From Halicephalobus mephisto (Eukaryota; Nematoda; Chromadorea; Rhabditida; Panagrolaimidae), in the NCBI GenBank assembly GCA_009193035.1, contig SWDT01000022.1, positions 248,001 through 312,000 on the forward strand: DNA of 64,000 bases, given 5' to 3'. This document shows, in pieces, positions 11,940-22,331 of the stretch. The notes under the pieces were generated by a model, which was not told where the DNA came from, did not search any database, and was given only the letters and a program-made list of their open reading frames with translations. The position numbers were made by a program, and so were the translations under genes. Within the stretch, counting starts at the first letter, position 1. The number at the start of each line of letters is the position of its first letter.

Positions 11940-12265
11940 AGTTACGTGACATTTCTGTCCCAAACATCTACGTTCCAATTTTAGAATCAAAATTACAAAA
12001 GTATTTACAGTAGGATAATCGAATTCATAATTCTGAATCTAAAATCTGAATTAGTAGTCAACCTTCAGAATTCTGAATTAAAAAGTGCTTATATCTGGAG
12101 GATTCATGTTCCAAACATTTCTAATTTTAGAGTTAAAACTACAAAACTACAAAACTACAAAAATAGTTATAATACTGTAATAAAACCTATAGATTCTGAA
12201 TCTAAAATCAGAATTAATAGTCAACCTTCAGAATCCAGGATTCTGAAGACTAATTTCAGATTTTA
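11940..12265 (-). repeat. Right arm of the long inverted repeat
   Basis: Reverse complement of 1-320, including the same internal duplication and the same end, GTTACGTGAC at the inner side. The inner flanks of the two arms are unrelated. The outer flank after about 12265 is A/T-rich; the matching outer flank of the left arm lies outside the window, so a target duplication cannot be checked here. Confidence 0.8.
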
Positions 12266-12922
12266 AGGATATTTGAAAATTAAAAAACTTTGTTTAAAAA
12301 AGTGGAAATTTATCTAAAATGATCTTAAAGTACTGTATAATGAATGTAAATTTATTCAAAAATATTTATTTTTTAACTTTTAAATTAAAATTGTAGAAAT
12401 TCAAACATAAAGAATTGGAACAGAAATGCCGTATCACGATCCTAAAAATTCACAAAATTTTTTAAAAATTCAAAAAACTCCAAAAAATTTCGAAGAATTA
12501 CAAAATTTTTCAAAATTCTAAAAATTCAAAAAATTTTATAATTTTAGTTCATGATGAAATGATTACGAAATCAATAAATTATTTTGTAAAAATTTCCATT
12601 TACCGTAATCAACGGAATTTTCATAATGTAAATCGTTAATTATTCATAACTAAATCCTAAATAATCACCAGGACAACTAGTTTCTATGGATTTAAAAAAT
12701 TTTTTTATTTAAAAATTTATTTTTATTTCAATTTTTTTTATTTTAATTTTTTTATTTTTTAAAAATATTTTTTTTTATTTTAATTTTTTTACTTTTTTTT
12801 GAATATTTATTTTTATTTCTAAACAATTTTCATATTTAAAGAAATTTTTATTTCAATTTTTTTTAAATTTTAATTTTTTAAAAATTTAAATTTAAATTTT
12901 TTTTTTAATTTTAACTTTTTCG
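12266..12922. other. AT-rich intergenic DNA
   Basis: Low-complexity A/T blocks, dense from 12670. I see no gene. It contains the upstream region of the small gene starting at 12923. Confidence 0.5.
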
Positions 12923-14507
12923 ATGAATTTTAAAAAATCACGGAAATCCATCGAAGATGCTCGGGAATTTTACGAACCTTGGATGGAGCCGGATTGGGTC
13001 CCAACTCCATCGATCAGCTCCGCGACGCCTCCACCGACCCTCAAGTCGAGGTCCCAGTTCAAGTTCCATTCCGACTACAGCCGTCAACTCAGTTCCAGGT
13101 TTGTTAAAATATAATTTTTACGAATATTTAAAAAATAAAATAATTTTAAAAAAAAGCAAAATTCCGAAGAATTCCGAAAATCTAAATTTAAAATTATTTT
13201 AATTCGACAAATTCCGGACGGATTTTCATGATTTTTCTTTTAGACAGATCTAAGTGAAGTTTTTGTTAAATTTCATATAAAAGTAATAAAATTAAAAGCA
13301 ATTTTGGTTGGAAAATTCAACACGAAAAGATTTTCCGTTGGACAGTTGTCTTTCAACTTTTGGCGTTGTGTTCTGAAACTGTCTTTGAAACTCTAGCGTT
13401 GTATTTCGAAATAATTTCTCGATTGTGGTATTCTGTTCTGAACCTACTTTCCATTCTTGGCGTTGTGTTCTAAAACTATATTTGAATTCTTGGCGTTCTG
13501 TTCTAAAGCTTTTTCAACTCTTGGCGTTCTGTTCTAAAACTACTTTTCGATTTTTGACGTTATATTCTTAAAACTATATTTGAATTCTTGGCGTTCTGTT
13601 CTAAAACTATATTTGAATTCTTGGCGTTCTGTTCTAAAGCTTTTTCAACTCTTGGCGTTCTGTTCTAAAACTATATTTGAATTCTTGGCGTTGTGTTCTA
13701 AAACTATATCTGAATTCTTGGCGTTCTGTTCTAAAACTATATTTGAATTCTTAGCATTGTGTTCTAAAACTCTTTCAACCTTTGGCGTTGTGTTCTAAAG
13801 CTCTTTCAACTCTTGGCGTTCTGTTCCAAGTTTAATTTTACTTATTTTTAAAAAAAATCATTTAAAACATGTATAAAGTTTTATGTTTAATTTTATAAAA
13901 TTATAAATAAAGTTATCTAAATCGAATAAAAAAGGATTCTGAAAATCCATCTATTATTAAATAAAAGAGATTTGAAATTTTTATTTTTTAGATATTTTGT
14001 GTTTTGAATCCAATGATGATTCAACTTTTTATTGAAAATCATTTTTTCGGACAAAATTTATTTGAAAAAAATTGGGATTTTTATTAAATTAGAAAAATCC
14101 AGTTTTTTTTCAATTTTTATTTTTTCTAAAAAAAATAATTTTTTTTTAATTTTAAATTTTTAAATAAAAATAATTTTTTTAATTTTAAATTTTTTTTAAT
14201 TTTTTGAATTGAATAGAAAATTCTGAAAATTTGCTTCGAGATGATTTTGTGAAAAAATTTATTTTAAAATAGTGTGATTTTGGAATTAGTATCTTTAACC
14301 TCGAAATTTCGCGTTGAAAAAATTTATAAAAATAATTATTTTCATAGTTGTTCGATTTTCAGAAATTCGATTGCTTCTACCGTATCCACGACGATCCAGA
14401 AGTACTCTAATTGGAAGCCTGTGGATTTTGAAAAATTTTTCAAATGGATCACGAACGGAAAAATGAACGACATTCATCTTGCAAAAAAAATTTTATTCGA
14501 TGAGTGA
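12923..14507 (+). CDS. Small protein of unknown function, two exons
   Basis: Exon 1 (12923-13098) is much richer in GC than its surroundings and ends at TTCCAG/GTTTGT. Exon 2 (14363-14507) follows GATTTTCAG and ends in TGA; the phases match (2 then 1), giving 106 residues. The protein starts MNFKKSRKSIEDAREFYEP, has a Pro/Ser/Thr-rich middle (WVPTPSISSATPPPTLKSR) and ends with an acidic/hydrophobic segment (NGKMNDIHLAKKILFDE). It has no signal peptide or membrane segment. I do not recognise the family. The base composition and splice fit support a real gene, though it may continue differently: a third exon-like segment at 15340-15427 has the same entry phase as exon 2. Confidence 0.55.
13320..13830 (+). 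repeat. Minisatellite with core GGCGTTCTGTTCTAAA
   Basis: About 14 imperfect units of 28-37 bp lie within the intron of the small gene. The full unit reads roughly TTGGCGTTCTGTTCTAAAAC followed by TATATTTGAATTC. Shorter units carry CTTTTTCAACTC. The core recurs in a second array at 16.15-16.66 kb. Confidence 0.88.
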
Positions 14508-15339
14508 CTTTTTCAAAGATCACTGTCATGATCCCGTTGAGATTAGTCAATTAATGCTTTTAATCCTTGAATAAAAACCAAATAATCAAACAAGGACAGA
14601 AATTCAGCAGATCCGGATTTGGTTTTTTCTATCAGGTGCCGCAGTGCTCTGGCTACAAATCGGCCGGATTAACTTTCTCCTCGTTAATAATAAATTTCGA
14701 AAAATGATCATTACGAAATCCAAAATCCATACAGATATGTTTACTTATCAACAAAAAAATACAGTATCTAAATATTCAAAAAAATTTTATTTAAAAAAAC
14801 ATTTTTTAAATATTTTTATTTTAAAATAACTTTTTTTTAAAATCTGAATTCCTGCCACGAAAGTCCCTGAAAACCATAATGGGCTCTCTCTCTTTTTAGA
14901 GTGTAGTCAGAACTTCTTTGTAAAGTTAAAAACTAAACCAAGTCCCACCGCGAAAGTTTTAAAAAAATCAGTGGATTTTTTTTATTTTGCATTTATGTGA
15001 AATTTCGAAACTAAATCAAGTTCCACCACGAAAGTTTTAAAAAAATCAGTGAATTTTTTTATTTTGAATTTATGTGAAGTTAAAAACTAAACCAAGTCCC
15101 ACCGCGAAAGTTTTAAAAATTAGTGAATTTTTTTATTTCGAATTTATATAAAATTTCGTTCAAAAACCAATTCGAAGCTGCAATGAATTCCCACCACGAA
15201 AGTCCCTGAAAACCATAATGAGCTCTCTCTGTTTTTAAAGTGCAGACAGAAACTACCTGTGAAATCAAGCCGGGGAATAACCAAAGTTCAATGCAGAGAA
15301 TTAATGGTTGATATTGTTTTGTCCGTTTTTTACTTTTAG
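14508..15339. other. Intergenic segment with a possible exon and direct repeats
   Basis: At 14599, after AAATTCAG, an open frame reads QIRIWFFLSGAAVLWLQIG and then a charged stretch, as for a membrane helix. It has no clear partner exon. From about 14850 to 15235, CCACGAAAGTCCCTGAAAAC and GAGCTCTCTCT-type blocks occur twice, with three copies of AAACCAAGTCCCACCGCGAA or a close variant between them. These look like repeat remnants. Confidence 0.4.
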
Positions 15340-15427
15340 AGATCTGTTTACCGAAGATAATCCTGTTGCAGAAGATTACCTTGTCGATGCAAGTCTGAAG
15401 GAAAGTACGGTCGATCCCTTGATATAA
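15340..15427 (+). other. Candidate terminal exon
   Basis: After the acceptor TTTTTACTTTTAG one frame reads DLFTEDNPVAEDYLVDASLK and then ESTVDPLI before TAA. The segment is GC-richer than its surroundings and has protein-like composition. It needs an incoming phase-2 exon, and exon 1 of the small gene at 12923 ends in phase 2. So it could be an alternative last exon of that gene, or the end of an unseen one. Confidence 0.35.
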
Positions 15428-15667
15428 TTCAAAATCGAAAAAATTTATTTTTCTCGAAAAATTCGAAAAATGTAAAAAATCAATGTTTAATAAAAATGCA
15501 AATCCCTTTTTGACGGAACTAAAGTCAGTTAATCCAAAATTCGACAACGATGGAATTTTCGTATTTGTCCTTACTGTCGGATCTTGAGGAAAATGATCTT
15601 TGGAATAATTTTTTAAATTTCTTTTTGAAGTTTCCAGAATTATCAAGAAATTAGTGCCGAGCGCCAA

Positions 15668-15870
15668 GATTTTCGGTGGTACAGTGGTCAGTGGACGTGA
15701 CTGTAAAGTTGCGAGATACAGGTTCGGTTCCCGGTCGGAAACTCGAGGCCTTCTTGGATAAAGGAATCAACCCAAGGAAGAAATCTCACAAAACAAGTCA
15801 GGAACTCAAATCCGACCATGATATCAGGCTCTATACAAGAAACCAATTCACCAGATAACAAGTCGTGTCC
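15668..15870 (+). mobile_element. tRNA-derived SINE-like element or tRNA pseudogene
   Basis: A Pol III A box (TGGTACAGTGG, about 15676) and a B box (GGTTCGGTTCC, about 15720) lie at tRNA-like spacing, with GACTGTAAAGTT in the place of an anticodon arm (GTA would be Tyr). The anticodon and acceptor stems do not pair, so this is not a functional tRNA. About 130 bp of non-tRNA sequence follow, as in a SINE body. An open frame across it appears to be incidental. Confidence 0.55.
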
Positions 15871-16145
15871 AAGTGTATCTGCGATTGAAAATTACAAATT
15901 TGTGTTTAGTTTGTCTAGACGTCTTTTTACAGTATGATATTGCACTAAAGTGGGTCCTGTACAATGCGGCAAACACACCAGGATAAAAAAGATTAACGGT
16001 CTAGGTGGCAACAATGGAATAAACACGTGTAGTTTCGTTTCGGAATAAAAAAAACTAAGTGGTTTATGTCTCGGAAGGAACGAGAGTTTAATGCAATTCT
16101 GTTTTGGTGAAATATAAATCAACGTTTATTCACATTACGTTAAAA
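15871..16145. other. Intergenic DNA, no feature seen
   Basis: Moderate GC content. Reading frames on both strands are short and lack splice or family signals. Confidence 0.4.
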
Positions 16146-16149
16146 GTTT

Positions 16150-16660
16150 GTTTTTAAAAAATGACTTCAATAATATCGTTTGGCGTTCTGTTCTCTGTGC
16201 CAAAAATGTATTTAAAAAATTTAGAATACAGTTCGCATTGGCAAAATGTGAATCAACATTTATTCATATTATTGCAAAAGTTAACAAAAAAAGTTATTCA
16301 AATTTTATTATTTGGCGTTCTGTTCTTTTTGTCAAAAATGATGTTTTTGAAAAATTAAGAATGTAGTCAAATTTGGTGTTCTGTTCCTTATGCCAAAAAT
16401 AATGTTTTTAAAAATTAAGAATGGAGTCAAATTTGGTGTTCTGTTCCTTATGTCAAAAATGATATTTAAAAAAAAATTAAAAATGGAGTCAACTTTGGCG
16501 TTCTGTTCCTTATGCCAAAAATGATATTTAAAAAAAAATTAAGAATGGAGTCAACTTTGGCGTTCTGTTCCTTATGCCAAAAATGATATTTAAAAAAAAT
16601 TAAGAATGTAGTTAACTTTGGCGTTCTGTTTCTTTTGTAAATTATTTCATTATTTATTAA
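16150..16660 (+). repeat. Tandem repeat, about 60-bp unit, sharing GGCGTTCTGTTC
   Basis: Seven to eight copies carry TTTGG(C/T)GTTCTGTTCCTTATG, then CCAAAAATGATATTTAAAAA, then a block ending AAGAATGGAGTCAAC. The GGCGTTCTGTTC core is the same as in the array at 13.3-13.8 kb, 2.3 kb away, but the rest of the unit differs. Confidence 0.88.
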
Positions 16661-18471
16661 TTATAAATATCGTCAATTTTGGAGAAATGTGAACAAACGT
16701 TGAGTCACGTTTTGCCAAGTAGGCTATATTTCAAAAATCATATTCAATCTTTTTTAGAATTTTTGAAGCAATTTTTGCGATTTTTTCATAAATCGTCTAT
16801 CGATAAAGGTTCAAAAATCATGGAGATCGACTTTTAAGTCTTCCGTGTTTTTATTGGATTTTTGTTTTCCGACTTTTCGAAGGTTACTGTAATGTTTATC
16901 TGATCTGTCATTTTGCTATAAATAATTTAAAATTTTATTACTTTATTTTTTTTATTTAAAAAAAAAAAATAAATATAAATTTCGCAATTTTTGGTCTTGA
17001 TTGGAAAAATTTAAAATTTTCCAATCGAGATAATTTCCGATAATAAATTTTTTCAAAGTAATTTAATTTTTAAAAACAAATGTTAAATTCTACAATTTTT
17101 GATTTTTATAAAAAAAATTTAATATTTTTATAAAAGAAGTTTAATATTTTTATAAAAGAAGTTTAATATTTTTATTTAAAAAATTTAATATTTTTATTAA
17201 AAAAGTTTAAAATTGTTATTTTAAAAAGTTTAATATTTTTATAAAAAAGTTTAATATTTTTATTTTAAAAATTTAATATTTTTATAAAAAAAGTTTAAAA
17301 TTGTTATTTAAAAAAGTTCAATATTTTTATTTTAAAAAGTTTAAAATTGTTATTTAAAAATTTTAATATTTTTATTTAAAAAGTTTAATATTTTTATAAA
17401 AAAAGTTTAAAATTGTTATTGAAATAATTTTTCCGCAATGTCGTTACCGATAATCCTGATTTTTATGACAGTGCAATTTTGAAACCTACTAAACATTTTT
17501 TGGACTTTGCAGATGTACGTGAAAATTAAATTTTTCAATCTTTGGTCTTGACCGGAAAAATTTGGAAATTTATATTCAGAATATTTTTATGAATTTGAGT
17601 TTTATAAAATTGAACATTTTTAAAACCATATGAAGTTGGAATTTAATGATTTTCGGTCTTGATTGGAAAATTTCGAATTTTTCGCGTTGAGACAAATTTT
17701 TAAAGATTTTTGTTTTTAATAAAATAAACTTTTTAGAAGTGAACAAATATTAAATTTTCCAACTTTTGGTTTTGATTGGAAAATTTTAAGTTTTTGAAAT
17801 TTTGAAAGATTTTTGTTTTTTAATAAAATAAAATTTTTTAAACTTTTTAGAATTAAGTAAATATTAAATTTTCCAACTTTTGGTCTCGATTGGAAAATTC
17901 TAAGTTTTTTCGTGTCAAGACGAATTTTTGACTTTTATAATACCGTAATTTTAAATTTTGTAAAACTAAATAAATACCTAATTTTGTACTTTTTGGTCTC
18001 AACTGGAAAATTCCATAATTTCATGTCAAAATTATTTTTTTAATAAAAATTGTTTTTTTTAATTTAAAAAAAATTTTATTTTAGAAAATTTTTGATTTTT
18101 TTAAAATCGATAATTTTTAAATTATTAATTTTTACTTAATTGACTATGTGTGATCAATGTTGTGTTCATTTCAACCGAATTTCAGCTTTTACGTCGGATT
18201 TTTGTTTTTGATCTGATCAACGACCAAAAATTGAAATTTCTCGAAAAATTTCATAATGATTTTCCGGATTAGGGCGGAGTCAAACAGATGTTCAAAAAAT
18301 CAAACTTCCATGTGCTTCTGTTTTTTCATCGAAACTATAAATTTTTTCGTTTTTGTAAATATTTTCATTTTTTTCTTTCGTTTTGATTTTTACCGTAATT
18401 TTCACTATTACAGTAATCAAATTTCAGAATTTTTTAAAATTGTTGAATTCTCCTGAGAATAATAACCAAAA
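16661..18471. repeat. AT-rich intergenic DNA with tandem and dispersed repeats
   Basis: From 17090 to 17430 a unit of about 35 bp with AAAAGTTTAATATTTTTAT or AAAGTTTAAAATTGTTATT repeats about 10 times. Copies of the dispersed GGTCTTGATTGGAAAATTT motif lie near 16995, 17540, 17655, 17765, 17880 and 17995. From 18150 to 18471 the sequence is less repetitive and is the likely promoter and 5' UTR of the transporter; ATTTCAG at about 18425 is a possible trans-splice acceptor. Confidence 0.65.
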
Positions 18472-20492
18472 ATGGAGAACATGGATCCAGAGACAGGGAA
18501 CTACGTCCGACCCCCTCCGGGGTCGGGGGGAGTCCAGCCGGGCTCTGCCGAGGAACCCGAACCCGAGATTGTCCCGAGGCAGCTCCCGAGACCCAACAGG
18601 AAGGACGACAAGGACAAGAAAAAAAGTAAAGACGAAACTGGATCTAATAAATCCGGAAAAGACAAAACTACAGTAAGTCTATTGTAAAATTGGATAGTGA
18701 CTAAATTTTTGGAATAGTGACTGAAATAATAGATAGTGACTGAAATATTGGATAGTGACTAAATTTTTGGAATAGTGACTGAAATATTGGATAGTGACTG
18801 AAATATTGGATAGTGACTGAAATATTGGATAGTGACTGAAATATTGGATAGTGACTGAAATAATGGATAGTGACTGAAATATTGGATAGTGACTGAAATA
18901 TTGGATAGTGACTGAAAACTTTCATGTTTATAAATAATCATAGATTTTAATTGTTATTTGAACTTTAATTTTTGAAATTTTTGCAGCAGAAACGGTTCAT
19001 TGCGTCTATTTCTGGCCGATCCTGGAGGCGAGACGAGGACGAAGACCACGGGAACAACTGCATCTTCGGGAACCAGATCAGATTCACTATCATGGTCATC
19101 TCGACTCTCTGTTTGAGTTCGATTTTGAGTAACATCTTGACTTTCAATTTCGCTTTTATCTGCATGGCCGGGGACAGGCCGGAAAACTGGGAAAATATGA
19201 CATTAGAAGAAAAACAAAAATCTGATTATCGAGAAGATTTGGATTACAGTAGTGCCCAAAGAAGTACGCTTTTCATGGTCGTTGCCGTGGGAGCTTTGAT
19301 AGCCGTATTTCCGATGACGATTATGTTGAACAAATTCGGATCAAGGATGGTGTTCGGGGTATTGGGTTTCATATCCGCAATTTCGACTTTATTTGTGCCA
19401 TTAGCGGCGAATTCAGGATTCATCCCGATGGTCATAGCGAGAATAGTCCAAGGAATGGCGTTTTCTGCCTGTTTGCCGGTGATGGGTTCGATAACGTCAC
19501 ATTGGTCCACTTTGAAGCAAAATGGGATCTTCATCGCGATTCTTTCCAGTTTTCTCCAAATCGGACCGATATTCACCATGCCGATTTCTGGAGCACTTTG
19601 TACTTCTTCCCTAGGATGGCCAGCAATCTTCTACGTCCACGGAATAGTGTCCATTATTTTGTTTTGTGTTTTCATGCTCTACCACAGGAACAGCCCCTCG
19701 AAGCACCCCATGGTGGTCAGAGGGGAACTCGTCAAGGTGATGTTCGGCAAGGGTTCCATCTACTCCGGTCCTGGAAAACAAAAAGTCTCCAAAAAAGTAC
19801 CGTACACTGCAATGTACAAAGATCCCGCAATTTGGGCCATCCTAGTCGCGGCATTCGGGAACTTCATGGGAACCCAGTTGTCGCTCCAGTTCATGCCGAC
19901 TTACATCAACAAAGTCCTTTTTTTGCCCGTGGAACAGACAGGAATGGCATCCGCGATTTCGCCCGTCATTATGTTCTTCATAAAAATCTGCGCTGGACAG
20001 ACTTCGGATAAGATTAAATTTATCTCGGACCAGATGAAGTTGAGGATCTACAACAGTCTCTCCCTGGGGGGGATGGGGGCCTTGTTCATCTGTCTGGCTT
20101 TGCTCGATCCGAGAACTCAAAAAAGTTTTTGTTTAATTTTATTAATTATGTCCACATGTATTCTCGGATTTAATTCAGGAGGATTTTTTAAAAGTTCACA
20201 AATGGTTTCTAGACAACATTCTCATTTCACAATGGCAAATATTTCTTTTTTAAATTGCGTCTGTATGCTTCTGACGCCGTTGTTGAACGAACTTGTTGCT
20301 CCTGAAAACACTCCCGAAACCTGGGCTATCGTACTCTGGACCCACGGAATCATCCTCCTAACAACCAATGTTTTCTTCTGTATTTTCTGTTCCGCAAAAC
20401 CAGCACCCTGGACCCTGGACACCTGGTCCAACAGATCCAGCAAAATTGTCCCAGAAAAACCCCAAAATTTAGAAAACATCCAAGTCTCCTGA
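18472..20492 (+). CDS. Major facilitator transporter, SLC17-like anion/phosphate type
   Basis: Two exons (18472-18672 and 18987-20492) give 568 residues. Exon 1 encodes a soluble, Pro/Gly-rich then Lys/Asp-rich cytosolic head (MENMDPETGNYVRPPPGSGG, later KDDKDKKKSKDE). Exon 2 holds about 12 hydrophobic segments, starting with FTIMVISTLCLSSILSNILT. A long loop after the first helix contains NWENMTLEEKQ. MFS-type features include MLNKFGSRMVFGVLGF and ARIVQGMAFSACLPVMGSI. MPISGALCTSSLGWPAIFYV resembles the SLC17 pattern, as do many nematode paralogues. It is probably a plasma- or organelle-membrane symporter of organic or inorganic anions; the substrate cannot be read from sequence. SLC17 is the best guess within the MFS. 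Confidence 0.82.
18679..18918 (+). repeat. 18-19-bp minisatellite in the transporter intron
   Basis: About 12 copies of GATAGTGACTGAAATATTG, including variants with AAATTTTTGGA, fill most of the only intron. Both strands are open in this frame by chance, because the period is often a multiple of three. Confidence 0.92.
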
Positions 20493-20720
20493 AAAAATTC
20501 AAAAATCCAGAAAACATCCAAGTTTTTTAAAAAAATATCAAAATTTAGAAAACATCCAAGTTTTTTAAAAAAATATCAAAATTTAGAAAACATCCAAGTC
20601 CCCTAAAAAAATCCAAAAATCCTGAAAACATCCAAGTCCCTTTGAGAAACCCAAAAATCCAGAAAATATTCAAGTTTCCTGAAAAACATCAAAATCTAGA
20701 AAATATTCAAGTCTCTTGAA
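20493..20720 (+). repeat. Tandem repeat downstream of the transporter
   Basis: Five to six units of about 48 bp carry AAAAACATCCAAGTCTCCTG-type sequence. The first is homologous to the last codons of the transporter (ENIQVS), so the array seems to have grown out of the 3' end of the gene. Confidence 0.75.
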
Positions 20721-21039
20721 ATTCTCTTCTGATCGAAAAATTGCGGGATTACTGTAATATTCCTTGAGATAGGAAGATCCAAATTTTTTCATTTTTCCAA
20801 TTTATCTGGATTTGTCTATAAAAATTGAATTATTTCTTTATTGAATAAAATTGATTTTTTTATTTTTTCAGACAGAGAAGCTTATCTAAGGTTTAAAAAG
20901 AATTGACACGTTTCGAGGAATAGCCTGATGATGACTGTGAGACAATCGCTCCCCCGTGATCTTCGGTTCTTCGATCTCATAAGAAGTTTAATTTTTTTCG
21001 TCTTAAGACTAGCCTTATTGATAGCTGTATTCCATATTA
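20721..21039. other. Intergenic DNA, no gene recognised
   Basis: A GC-richer block (20875-20990) after TTTTTCAG contains GCCTGATGATGACTGTGAG and CGCTCCCCCGTGATC. It resembles a box C motif, but I see no box D or terminal stem. Confidence 0.35.
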
Positions 21040-21430
21040 TCAAAATTAGAACTCAGAGTTCGAGGTCAAAGTCGACAATCAAAATTTGAAGTCAAAGTTT
21101 AAAGTCAAAATTGATGGTCAAAGTTTAATTACCAACTTTTAAGCTAAACCTCAATGTCAAAGTTGATCATCAAAATTTGAAGTTGAAGTTCGAAATCAAA
21201 TCTGACGGTCAAATTTTGATTACCAACTTTTAAGCTAAACTTCAATGTCAAAGTTGATCATCAAAAGTTAGAGTCAAAGTTCGACTTCAAAGTTGATCAT
21301 CAAAATCTGAGACCAAAGTTGAAATCAAAGTTAACCATCAAAGTTCGAGTTCAAAGTTGGCAATCAAAGTTCGATCTCAAAGTTGATAATCAAAATTTGA
21401 AGTCAAAATTTGACTTCAAATTCTGAGCGT
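21040..21430 (+). repeat. Imperfect tandem repeat of TCAAAGTTGATCATCAAAA
   Basis: About 10 units of 35-45 bp alternate TCAAAGTT(C/G)GA and ATCAAAATTTGAAG. There is no long open frame. Confidence 0.85.
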
Positions 21431-22331
21431 TAATTTTGATAATATTGAACACTGATTTGATCCTAAATGTCAATCAAATAATTAAAAAGAAAAAAATTTG
21501 AAATAAAGAAAAATCGAAAAAGGACTAAATGCCCCAGGGGAAACAATTGTCGTGCAGTCCTAACGCTGTCAAGAAAGAACAGACCCGATCACGACATTAA
21601 GGAACAACGATCATTGAAAAAAAAATCATTAATCACAACATTATAAAAAGTAGAAAATTTTTCCTACAAAGTTGTTTCGACAAGAATTTCAAGAATTCTT
21701 AGTTTCGAATGTTGATTCAATTTTTCATTGGATTCTGGAGACCTCTGAAATTGTAAAATTTTAAAAATTAAAAATCAATTTTTCGAAATTTTTTAATTTT
21801 AGATGTTTTACTTTTTATTGGATTCTAAATAATTTTGAGATTCCAGAAAGTTTTGGAAATTTTTAGGAGATTCTAGAAAAATTCAAAAATTTTTAAAAGA
21901 TTCTGAAGGGATTCAGAAATTTGTAGGAGATTCTGGAAGAATTCGAAAATTTTTAGAAAATCCCAGAAGGCCTCGGAAATTTTGAAAGAATTCAGAGGTC
22001 TTTATGAAATTCCAGAAGGATTCGAAAATTTTTAGGACATTCTGGAGGGATTAAAAAATCCTTATAAAATTCTAGAAGGTTTCAGAAGTCTTTATGAAAT
22101 TCTAGAAGAATTCGAAAATTTTTATGAAGTTCTGGAAGGCTTCGATAATTTTTAGAAAATTTTGGAAAATTCCAAAAATTTCTGCAGAATTCAAAAAAAA
22201 TTATAAAAAAATTTTAATTTTTATGGAAATTTTTAATTTTAAAATATTTTTTAAAAATTATGAATTTTTCTGAATTTTACAAAATTCATATTTTTAAAAA
22301 CAGGAAATTTTTCACTTACCGTAATTCTGGA
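21431..22331. other. AT-rich intergenic DNA
   Basis: A GC-richer patch at 21525-21600 (GCCCCAGGGGAAACAATTG) is unexplained. From 21830 to 22180 there are repeated GATTCTGGAAGAATTCGAAAA-like units of about 35 bp. No gene seen. Confidence 0.5.

Noticed and set aside
15113..15667. 184-codon minus-strand open frame
   Set aside because: It crosses several repeat units (CCACGAAAGTCCC, TTTTTTATTTCG), has no family motif, and overlaps a better plus-strand exon candidate.
15668..15745. Functional tRNA-Tyr (GTA)
   Set aside because: A and B boxes fit, but the anticodon and acceptor arms do not pair; a SINE head or pseudogene is more likely.
18701..18941. Minus-strand frames of SVTIQYFSHYPIF type
   Set aside because: They are antisense readings of the 18-19-bp minisatellite in the transporter intron.
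20920..20990. Box C/D snoRNA
   Set aside because: TGATGATGA resembles box C, but no CTGA box D at the right distance and no closing stem were found.
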